64,000 nt of DNA from Atriophallophorus winterbourni. Its lineage: Eukaryota; Platyhelminthes; Trematoda; Plagiorchiida; Microphallidae. The position numbers and the translations under genes were made by a program. The stretch covers positions 62,001 through 126,000 of the forward strand of contig JACCGJ010000641.1 of assembly GCA_013407085.1 (NCBI GenBank), read 5' to 3'. How positions within the stretch are numbered: position 1 is the stretch's first letter; every line of letters begins with the position of its first letter. Below, piece by piece: positions 15,001-27,000 of this stretch. A model generated the notes under the pieces. That model searched no databases. It had not been told where the DNA came from and was given only the letters and a program-made list of their open reading frames with translations.

Positions 15001-18000
15001 ATTCCACTCAAAACGTTCGTTGAGGAACTTAAGTAGTGGGGATCAAACTTATAATTCCGCATGCTCTTAATTTCATGTTGTTATCGATCGCTCTGGCAAT
15101 AAGCTTACTTCGAGTATGCCTACGAAACTACAGTGCTCTTCCCAAGATATACGGCAGTCCAATCCGTAGCACATGGAGCAAACGAAATTTCATTACTGCA
15201 TCACCTACTGAACATTCTAACCAGAATATAAATGGTGGGTTCAAGTGTCCAAGAAAATCTAGAAACAAAATTTAGCCTTAAAATGCTGTGCGTTTCGTTC
15301 AAATTTCTCACATAAGTTTATTTGAATGCCATTCAGTTACGGAGGAGAGAGGATAAGCTCTAATTTACCTTAGCCAGTTTAGAAAAAAAACTAGCATTTG
15401 TATGGCCGAAAAGCCAGAGCTACAAAGGCGCTTTACAATTAACTTAAATGCCAACTGCAAGGCAGCTGGTTATATTTACGAATGTTTAATTAGTGAAGAA
15501 CACTATTGGACAGTAAAACATTGAAGAATTTTACATCAGTCACATTTAAAATTTCTATTTTGAAACTACATAACTATTACCAGAGTGAGTAGATTCAAAG
15601 TCTGCGTGTCCCCGTTTTTCACAATCTCGTACTGGTTAAATCGTTTCGGAGCCACCTCTTGGTCAGGGTGTAAAGGTTCTGTTAGATAAATCAACGACTT
15701 CTGCTCCTCCTGACGGTTCCGTGCTTTTTGTACTCATCATTTAGGGACAGTGATTTTAAGATACGCATGCGTTTGAAATATTGGAAGAATGGCAAACAAG
15801 TTGCGCTTGTATAAGGTTTATACGACCCGTGCTTGGACACATGTGAGAAAACATGTTGATCGTACCAATCTTAGCCAACAGTGTCATAGAAGCACAACTT
15901 GTTTAACGAGGGAAAATGTTTGGAGTGTTCTTTTTTAACTTTGTGAAATCAGATTTGGTTGAGCATATGCAATGGATTTATTTATAAAGTCAAACACTGA
16001 ATTCTTGTCGGCAAAATAATAATTTTGCTCTGATTTTCAGCATGCTTAAGCAAAATGTTGGTATATTAAACACAATTCAGCATTGGTTATATCATTGAAA
16101 CTGTTCTACTGCTTTCCACTCAGAACTAATACAATGTTTGCTGAAACTGAATCGCTGATCACACGTTCAGAGTTAGGTCCTTGCCTTCTGTAATATTGTT
16201 TTACTGAAATGTGGCTGCAAACTTAAACATTGCTCAATTAGCTTCTTCGAAAACATTCTTTATAACTCATAGCAATGACGCAAACATGTTTTGGATTTCA
16301 AATTTAGCACTTCTGCTTTCAAAGAAACAGTGACCTCAAATTCTAACTTTGTTTAACACTTTTCCACTGTTACAAGGCTCGCGGAACCCTAACTTATGGT
16401 CTCCATCTGATGGCGGTAAACAGCCAGCAACCGGTTGCCTTGTTTAAGTGTGGAAGATGTGAGCTACATTTCATTTTGAAAAAACATTACTGTTTTGGGT
16501 TTGGAAGTTAGAGCTTAAAAAGTGGTATGAATTTTCCCGTTTCACTAGAACGACAAACACTTGTTGACTACAGAGATGTTTCCAGGAATATGATTCGTGG
16601 AAGAGCAGCAAACATTATCAGGTGGTATATGAACTGGCCTGCAATATGTTGAGGATGTTGAAACGGTTTTGTGAAAATTAACTAATCATAACTGCAGTAG
16701 TTATTATACGAATAAACACTTGATAGCCTACCATATTCAGAGACAAATTTGGCTAGTTTCTGGCCATGCAATGATGGTCAAAGATAAGAACATGTTTTTC
16801 ATAAAGCCATCGGTTGTTTATTGGATGAAATACACTTCCGTAGATGTTAATACAATTAAGTGGACTTTAATGATAGAAGAGCATGCGCAGAATCGATGCG
16901 AACCTACAAATACTCTTTAGAGGAGTTATTTGTAATTTGATTTATTCTAGACTGCAGACAACAAAATATCGAAAATGATGAATGGATGCTTTTCGGTGTA
17001 CATTTTTCTTGTTATTCGGTTCCCCTCCACGTCTCCATTTTGTGAAATTTTGTTTCTCCTCACCTCCATCTCAAGGTCAAAATAGGCCAAGCTAGTTCTT
17101 CCCCAAATCCGTTCACACAATTATTACGTCTAAACTTTCTACAGTTTAATATTAACTTTATTGCAGCGTAATATCTCATTCTATCCCCGATATTCAACCA
17201 CCGATACTAATTTACTCTGCTCTACTCTAATTAACATTAAATACTTGCGGTTAAAAATATTCTGTTGAACTATTTATCCAGGTTAGACGAAGCAGCTTTA
17301 GCGAAGCATTAAATGAAAGCGAAGGAATTCCTTTTCGATATTTCTCCGATATATTTATATTTTATTACACATGTATTGTCAAGCTCGATGAGAGATGCTG
17401 AAAACGAATTCCTACGCTTTCATCAAATTTTTCGCTGAAAATATTGGAGCAGCTTTAGTTAACAGAGCACTGATTTTGAAGCTGGATTGACCAAGATGTT
17501 CAATTAAATGAACATCCTTACATATCTGTAAATGGGTGAACACATTGTATACGCATATATGCTACTACATTTTACTCAATCAGCGAATGCTTACGTGTGG
17601 TTTAGTCTCAGTGATTGGTGACAAAACGATTAGAATCCGTGTACCTCGTAAGAAATGTAGAAACAATAGATAAGAGTGCTAGTTTTCATTCATAATTAGA
17701 TAAGGCTGGCAAGACTAACGTGTTCAATTCCATGCGCCACACAAAAATGTGAATAGAGTGTCAAACCCAGGCGGTTGAACACAATGCACATATTGGTGGG
17801 ATTCTTGTGTCAAACACACACACAACACTACCGGTTTCGTGATGTTTGGATTCATCAGCAGGGCGCAAAACAATCAGGGACATCTGCCTTGTAACAACCT
17901 AGAAATCGTATATAGCTTGAATTCTCAAGTTTCTTTGTCAGTGGATCTATGACTAATAAACAATGTTAATATAAATCTAGAGGTTCTGGCGTCATTTCAT

Positions 18001-21000
18001 CGATATTTATTTAAGACATATGCTGTTGCTCAATTCCCACACTGCGTCGACTCTCTCATCACGATCTCAAACTGCGTTATTAAAATGTTTCATTTCATCA
18101 ATCAAATATGTTATAATCATCAAAAGGGACGGTGGCTACCTTGGTTTTGAACATGTATATCGCAGACGTGAACTTAAAAATCGAATAATTAAAATATTGG
18201 GCTCACTCACTTGTGCTGTTTTCGGGCGTCATTTCTACATCATTGATTGAGTCCTGACGCTGCACCGTTTCAATAAATTCTTTGTACAATGCATACAGCT
18301 GAAAAGACGGTTTTCGGTTAGCAGTTCAAACAATCAAGGGAAAAGATGATGTTGTATATGACCGCATATTCGATTAGGAAAACATGACTAAAAAAAGTGC
18401 AATAACTTGGACTCCGTCAGGATTTATGGGTAACGCTCCAATATGAATACTATAAAATTATGATCAAACCGGCGATTTTAATAAAGCGCATAACTGACTA
18501 GGTTTCCAATGCATCGTTTAACCCACATCCCCATTGCTAACAATCATTAACCGGCTTGAGCGGTTTGTGCTCATTGACTTGGCTTCACTAAAACTCCAAA
18601 AAGCGAGAAAGTAGTCAACGAAGCTATACTTTGAATCAACTTTCAATTAGATTCCGCTGTTTGAACTACGAATCATAAGGCGATTAATGGTCGAGCGCTA
18701 AAACGCTTAGGAAGATACCACCAGCATGTCAGATGGACTATTTCTGAGCATTTCACTGTGTTAACAGGAATCATTCAAATATTCTGAGATAAGGCATTTT
18801 TCATATTGCTAAATAATAAGTTTAAAGTGTGATTTCTTTACCATCGTTCCGTCATTTCGAAAATATTTGAAACGGATCTAACTGCCAGCGCAGGATGATG
18901 GCAAACACCAAGAAACGGGTTGCGGCATCTAGGTACGGAGAGTGTGAGCAACAGGATATATTTTTTTTATTTTCAAGCGTCTGACCTCCGTTTTGATTAA
19001 TAAAATGCCACAGTGTTGTTGGCGATAAAGGTCATAGAATTGTTTCTACAGGAATAAAATATAGTTGCTTTCACCTAGTCATAGCGATCTACGCTGAACC
19101 AGCAGAGGCTTCCTTATAACAGCTATCTTTTTTCAAATTGAACTGAAAACTTCGGTCAGAAGATATTCGATTTTTTGACATGATATAAACCACGATAAAT
19201 ACCAGGCATTCGGTTTGCGAAATCATTTTCTAATAGAAATGAATCAAAAAGCAATCTACGTTAAATTTACTGCTCGAATCAAAAATAACTTTTGTTTAAA
19301 TTAACCAATAAAGCGAATTCGTTCATCTGTAATCATCATTCAAAAAATATTGCAACATATTTTTCGAATTTCCAAGCAGAAAACCTAAAATGGGCTGGTA
19401 ATCAAATAAATTTTGTTGTTGTGTAGTATTCGGTAATCAGAATAATTACGATGCTTTTTCCGTTCTTTTAGCATTTCTAGAAACATGTCTTCGAAAAACT
19501 GACTATCTACCTACTCCAATGAAACAGATTGAAGATTAAAAATTTATGGCACAAATCACAAATTACCCATTAATTTGAACTAGTTTACATAGCGCCTTTG
19601 GATTGACTAATTCCCTGTGCGAAATATTGCTAATAGATACATGCATCCGAAATCATTTAATGATTCTCAATTATGTAACACAAACGGGTCGAAAATGAAA
19701 CCGGGAGATCTCTTTCCAATTAGACAAACATATGTGACACGATCTATCGGCGTTAAAACTGAACAATTAATAATTCTCGTATGCTGTTTCAAGGTTTCAA
19801 GTGCAGGTCAATATGCTTAGAGAATTCGGATGGTAGGTATCTGGATTCTGGCTGCTCTACTCTTCATAACTTCTTTATCTATCCTTACCTTTAAATGTTA
19901 TTTTGCTTGAACACCTCACAAATGCAGAATTCGAATGAAGTATAACCTTTTCGGATTTTTACATCGAGCTCTACGTTACACTTGTGACCGAAATGAAAAA
20001 TAAATCTGGCCGACATCGAACATACAACGGAGCAAAGTATCCCATATTATTACGCACAGATTCGGTATAAAGATTTTGACGGCCATACCCTCAGGTTTAC
20101 TCAACATACGCCAGTTCAGTCTTGCTGCCAGGTCTTCAAAAGGTTCGTGACTACTCCAAAGTCTTTGAAAACAATGCGAGCAACACAGAAAACATACTCA
20201 ATTCGTTTTCCTCAGGTGGGCTAGAATTATACAGTTCATCTTCCTAGAAACATTGCTCTCACATGTGCAACAAACCTTCAAGCGTGAAACATCCAAGGTT
20301 CTTGGATGCCGAGCAATCAGGCTCTCAGTTTCGTGCATATTATACCGCAGGATATAAGTAAAAATCTTACTTTCAAATGATTCTGCTCTTTATCATATTC
20401 CAGAGATTGATAAATCAGCCACGCACATCGCCGACGTGCCTCCAGTCGCGCGCGATATCTTCGATACCATTGTTGTATAATTATCGCCGAGCTGATACCT
20501 TGATGATGGTGAAAATGAAGTTTTAACTAACAAGCGAATAAACAAAATTACATGTGGTATGTGGAGCAAATATCAAGGTCATAAATTCAAGGTTAAAGGA
20601 AGTTTTTAATTTTTGTATTATTGCCTACGTTTGTGAATCATTACAACAATAAAATTTCAATGCTGAAGGATTTCGATTAGACGAAGACTGATTTTTCTGT
20701 CTTTATCTGCTCAGCTCACAAATTGCGATCCCCGTAGTAAAATTAAAATATTGGGAACAAGAGGAAAACTTATTGTGGGCGATAAAATGTTTACATTTTG
20801 AGCCAGTAATTCATAGAGTCCGTAAAACGAACCACGGTGTTCAAATACTGGGTTACAGAGTGATTCCATGTCAAGCACTCAACGGGTCTATCTTCCACCA
20901 AATTGGAGAGTCGATCACTTTGACGTACTTACACTGGTAATACCAAAATAGATGCAGTGTTGAATGATAATGATGGAAAGCGCAAAATGATGGTAGAATT

Positions 21001-24000
21001 TTCATTAGACCTGTATCTACACACATACAACCAGTCGTATAATATTTAACGCTTAGACACCGTTGCTGATAATGACAGTAGGCTAATCAAGAGAGTTTAC
21101 CAAAAGGCGACCAAAATGTCATAATGGTATAATCTACTCTTTGAGCAGCGACAGTTTACACTCGGAATGAGAGTCGTGTTCGGGGTGACCTAATACTAGT
21201 CTAATGAATCGTGACTACGGCATCTCACCCGCTTTAAATTGGTTCCATTTTTCCTATAGGCGGTTATAATTTGGTTCTTCAAAATACCAAACTTCCATCT
21301 AAATATCAGCCGTAATTTTTATTTGTTTAGTACATGTTTTCTCTGAGTATACCATCAGAAATTGTCATCAAAAACTGAACCGAAATCAAAACAAAAGCTG
21401 CGAGATTTTATATCAAATAATCTTGTGTTGGCATAAGCTCTCAAAAGTCAATTGGCTGAAGTTGAACACCAACATTTTCCTAACCTAATTCCTAAGTGAA
21501 ATTATTTGTACTCCTTCTCCCTCGAACCGATCGGATCGAAATTCGACAGTAACAAATATTAGGGTTTTATATGCATTTTTGCTGGCCTTTTAGGTCGATG
21601 GGAACAGTGGATGTACATCACAAGCACATGATGGCTTCAAGCTCGCAGTTTTTAGAATATCTAAAGCGTCCGATTTCGGAGCGCTTACAGCGATAGGCAA
21701 TAGCTGATCCACCATCAGCAGCCAAGAGCAGTATCTGCTCTCCCGAATATTAAACTTGGTGTTTTGCAAGGTTGCTCAAACGTGAGCGCTAAAGAACAAG
21801 TTCTTTTAAATTCGTGAGGTCAACGTCAAGAGCTTTCATATCTCAGCCCAAAAGTCAACTTCGTGATTTCAACTCACTGCAGAGTATATTTTTGGGAGCA
21901 TATTAGTAGTTCTGCCTGGTCAAAATGGGCCACGCATGCAAACGATGAACGGAACTTGATTGTCGGGAGACATATGAGACGCGTGCCATTAGAGCTTTTT
22001 TCTAAATGGGAGCATATCTCCAAAACCTCTCAATCTATACGATTTTTCCCGATATTCTTAAATTTAGTAGAATTCATAATGTGATAGTAAATAGACCGGA
22101 CTTTGATCTAATCTATGCCAAATTATTGTTCAGTTTGACACGTAAATTTATATGTTTTGTCATGCTAAATAAGTGAAAACAACTGAATGATTTACTTGAA
22201 GATTTCAACACTTGACGCATGTACCATATGCGTACGATTTGGCTGAATAAAAGATTCGGTGATATCGAATTAGTTTAGCACGCGATCAAAGAAACCTTAG
22301 AATCTCGTGCATTCAGACACGAATTCAAACATTTTACACTTTAAGACTACAATATGAATCGTGGTTTTCAACTTTTAAGTAATAGATAACACACATCAAA
22401 TCACGAACCGGAATTTAAATCTGTATCTCTATGCAATACCGGCTAGTATGCCTATGAACATATTGAAAATATGACTACTACCTATTTCTGAACGACTCAC
22501 AGGGCGTATCCCACATATTAGCAGTGATGGCAAACAAATTATACGCAGAGCAGCATTTCACTTAGCTAATCTGTAAGTAAGAGTAAGAATCTGGGTAAGT
22601 CACAATCGATATTCAGGGTTTTTTCTACTATGCGTTGAAGAAAACTTTGTAACTGATGTTAAATACTATGTAACGAAAAATCATGAAACATAATAAGAGA
22701 TTGAACACAAGGTTTCGCAGGGAAGAAGTTATAACTTGTATCCAAACTTCTTAAAAGATAAATTAACTGTTAAACGATGAATGGCGATTACAACCAAGAT
22801 ATAACAGCAGAGTGCTGTCTGGAAGAGAGATCTGCATCATCAGGATTATAACGACTTCAATTTCTGAACGATGGGGATCATATAATCATTAAGCATGATG
22901 CTTCAGTTTTGATGGTATGACGTTCTGGTTGAAAGTGATTCTCTCCGGCAATTCAGCCGATATTGTGAAAGTCTTGTGGAACAGGTCTCAGGCTTGAGGT
23001 ACAAAACACCAGAAACCAAGAAATTTATCGGTAGGCGTCTAGACGAGATCTCACATGCAAAGCAGATAAGTAGAATTGATGTAATTGCTAACCGAAGCAT
23101 TTGGCACTTTCCAGGATAGAAAGAGAAAACATTTGCGTGCAGATAAAGTCAGAATTATCTTTCCACTCTAATGATGGGCAGTCTTTAAGTTACTTGACAT
23201 GCGTTATTATTCGAATCATATTACTAATGAGATTCTCAATAAATCTTTCTTAAAAAACCAAGACATATAAGCAAAAGGGGAGCCACTGTTACTTTTAAAT
23301 TCTAGTAACGTTCGAATTGAAAACCAGCTGATCGGGTACGAATCGCGTTTTGGTTGCATATTTCTGAAAATGTGTTTGCCCCTGATCTCTACCGTACCAG
23401 TGTTAGTTGAGAGAACAACCGTGGCATCGACGTGCTTAATCCAGTGGACAAAATCTTAACACATTTACATCTTTGAGGTAAATATACCGAAGATGAACAC
23501 CAGGTTTGTGGATCAGATAAACATATAAACCTTTGGTAGACATTGTGTTCTTTCTTGACCTTGAAGACGCCTCAAGTGAGTTTATGGAAACGCGCTGCTC
23601 ACATTTACTCGACAAAATTAGGACAGTCCATTCCGACTAACAGGGCATCTTTCAAATTATTAATGTTACGCGGTAAGGAAATCAAATTTATCCTATTTGG
23701 CATTTTATTGGCTGTGTAATAAAAGCTGCACTAAAAATAAAAGATTCCTATTTAGTTTATACGATCAATTTGAACAGATCATGTAGTAACGTATGTTTTT
23801 TCTCGCTCGCTGAAATTTACAAATGCAACGTTAAACTGCGACATAATCTGTGTTAAAGCCTAAGAATGAGGAACTTACCACTTTAGATGGGTTGACTATA
23901 ACGGTAGTTCTATCAATAAGAGTACAGATTTGCATAACAAGAATTCGGATCAAAATACCAGAGCCACGTCTATTGTTTTCTCATATTCAGTATCTTTCTA

Positions 24001-27000
24001 CCGCCAATGTAGTTGACTGTTTTCATAGATACGTACAAAACGTTACGCTAAATGCTTTTGATAAAGATGTGAGAAAAAACAAATTATTTGGCAAAATCAT
24101 TTGATGAGCTAATGTGTTGCTATGCAACGCCGATTTGTTAATGAGATTTATGCTTACAACTCGTAATTGCAAATGGAATACTCGTAAGTGTGACCAGACT
24201 CAACAGAAGGTTTTCGCTTCTGAACTAGACATATGTTTGCATTCAATTAGATACGCGTTTACGTGATTTTACCTACGCCGTGAGAAGCGGCTCAGCATCA
24301 CCGTATGATCCACTTCATTGTGTAACTGCATTCTCGTCTTAAGCTCTGTTCCAATCAACATCCTGGTGCAGATGAGAGATTTCGTGTTATTGTGGAACAA
24401 ACGGACAAATCCATTCCATTGATCTTGAAGAAATTTCATTCGCATGCATTTCCATCACACCTACCATCAACTTGTTTCATTCTGTTTATATTCATCAGGT
24501 AGGGACAGTACGATTAGACTCGGCATGCCTTCGGACCGTGTGTATGTGTGTGAGGGAAGTGCATGCAAATACAAATTTTTTGTTCAATCACATGCGTTTA
24601 ACCCATCAACATATGTGTGGGCACGTTTTATTAGAAAGGTTGGTCATGCCATATCAAAAAATGTATTACAATCTCACAATTTCAACACTGTTTCAAGCGC
24701 ATGCAATCCTGATCCTTCTATACCTATCATATGAGAGCAAACAACAAAAAACCGGTCGTGAAGTGTGTGATAAAAATGCATCCGAATGCTGATCATTTTC
24801 AAACCTATGTGTATGACAATATTTACATGTGTTTGGGTACATGTTATTGAACGGGTTGGTCGTACCAGCCTTATCCAACAGTGGCATAAAAACGCTACTT
24901 GTTTACCATTTTCCCACTGTTTCAAGCGCATACGGATCCCGATCCTACTGTCCCTAACTGATGAGTGCAAACATCAAGAGAACGGTTATGGAATGTGTGA
25001 GATGGAACTGCATGCAAATATTGACTTTTTGTTTAAAGCAAACCTTACATTTTTGTCCCCATTATTTTTTATACTGTATTGATTCAACAAAATATGACAA
25101 TAAATAAATGATTTTTTAAATAATAATGACAATGAAATTGATTTTTTTAATGAATAATGATATCAATTGCATTATTGAAGTAACATGCTAACAAAATTAT
25201 TTAAATGTGATTAAAAAGAGAACTTAAACATAATATTCATTTGCATGCTTTTCCGTCACAAAACACCCCACGACCGGTTTCGTGCTGTTTGCACTCATCA
25301 GGTAGGTGGCAGTAAGATCAGGATCCGCATGCGCTTGAAACAGTGGAGGAATGGTAAACAAGGAGCGCTTGTATGCCACTGTTGGATAAGGCTGGTACGA
25401 CCAACCTGTTCAATCACATGTGTCCAAACACATGTTTAATGGGGTTTAACCCATAACCATGAAACAAAATATTCATTTGCATGCTTTTCCGTCACAAAAC
25501 ACCCCACGACCGATTTTGTGCTGTTTGCACTCATCAGGTAGGGACAGTAAGATCAGAATCCGCATGCGCTTGAAACAGTGGAGGAGGAGGAGCGCTTAAA
25601 CATATTGACACTAGGTGTGCGGCTATCTGAAATTTAGAAAGTTACGCATAAGTTTTCCTCCGATGAGGGAATATGTGAGCTCGATAATATCTCAGGCTTT
25701 GAAAAGTTGATTCTTGACAAACATTTATTCAAGCCAGGTTGTATTTAACAACAGCTACTGAAACATGATAAAAGTAAGATTCCTTCCGCATAAAACACAC
25801 AGAAAACATGAGCTACTCCTGTTCCTTTGTGGTATTCAATAAAAGAAGCAATCGCGAGTAAATTTGAGTAAACAGACGCTGCATAGTTTCCGTTAAATGA
25901 CATTTCAATACAACAGTGAACTTACTGCAGCAGGTTTTTCGAGTATTCTTTCTGAATGTCAAAGCCATGCCAACTGGAAATAGAATTTAAAAAAACGTGT
26001 GAACATTCAATAGTTTGCAGGATGGTAAACAGTTAAATTCCTCAAATCTAGAAGGTTGATAACATTACAATTCCCTTGAGAAATTATCGGTATTTTCGAT
26101 GGAATAAGATTTTGTTTATCTTTATCAAGTTTTCTAGATTTTTGTGCAGCCGATAAGAAGACTTCCTCCTAAATGGCATATAATGGCGCGTTTTACATGT
26201 CTCAAATCAGTGGAATTGTTGTGAGTTAAATACTTTACGGTACATTTTCATCTTGTCAACTAATTAAGTTGTCAACTTACTAATACTAATACTAATACTA
26301 ATTTCGAACAAAGATTCTCATTTGCACGTGGGGTGTCTGTGTGTGATGGAAGGATTTTTATTTCAAAGCCCTGAGTGAAACCCCATCCGCTTGTGTGTAA
26401 GCTCTTGTGATTGAGAACGGTGTTTACCTGTAATCTTTACACGAATTGCGAACGATGAGTGAACATTGTGATACAAACGTTATCATTAGAATCAATGTCA
26501 TTAAAGAAGACTCAGAACGGACTATGCAAAAAATTCCAACCGTGTTCCACTATCGTTTAACAATGATCACAGTGATTTTTTTGCAAAAACTCAAGAAATA
26601 TTGGTATGGGAACGAACATGAATGCAAGGTAGGGGACGCGAGATTGTACTAAAACATATTTTATTTATTGCTGACCTCCTTTAAACGATGTCGATCATGG
26701 ATTAAATGATAAGCGCGGGATGATCTCATGTTTGCATGGTTTGAGTGAGGAATGGAAGTACTTTACAACACTTACTGAAGCAATCGCACGAAGAAACATC
26801 ACGTCAACTGGGAAAACGACACTTAGATTGGTAGTGAAATTCATCAAAAGATCTCTATAGAGGCATCTGTAAAGCTTTACCAAACAATTTGCAGACGACT
26901 TTGAAAGAAAGCCTCCACAATAATCCATACATCCGAAACTGAAAGATTGAGTGTTATCAACATCTAACCTTCAACATAAACAAAAATGAATGTCACGTGT

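Larger units (their letters stand above)
7231..18210 (-). other. PPEF intron of 10,980 nt
   Basis: This large intron holds CR1-like fragments (8446-9510, 11605-12065), RTE-like fragments (10365-10960, 12775-14137), hammerhead repeats (14311-14610, 15705-15920, 17700-17870), an unclassified repeat at 9530-9720 and a possible small spliced gene at 9995-10214. About 7270-8440, 12070-12760 and 15930-17690 are AT-rich with nothing I can assign, apart from a very weak hammerhead-repeat trace near 8190-8240. Confidence 0.8.
25233..25592 (-). repeat. Reference tandem of the 236-bp hammerhead repeat, 1.5 units
   Basis: The unit start ATTCATTTGCATGCTTTTCC occurs at 25235 and again at 25471, exactly 236 bp apart, and both are followed by nearly identical sequence up to a GTGGAGGA point where the second unit ends. 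Beside the ribozyme, the unit has perfect hairpins: ACATGTGT/ACACATGT at 25416-25435, ATGGG/CCCAT at 25439-25454, TGGT/ACCA near 25394-25404, and CAGTGG/CCACTG at 25341-25381. The transcript would be highly structured. No protein is encoded. It lies in PPEF intron 1, sense to that gene. Confidence 0.88.

Noticed and set aside
26667..26930. Possible RTE 3' end and minus-strand 77-codon frame
   Set aside because: Only about 30 bases (GACCTCCTTTAAACGATGTC) resemble the RTE 3' end; the rest does not align.
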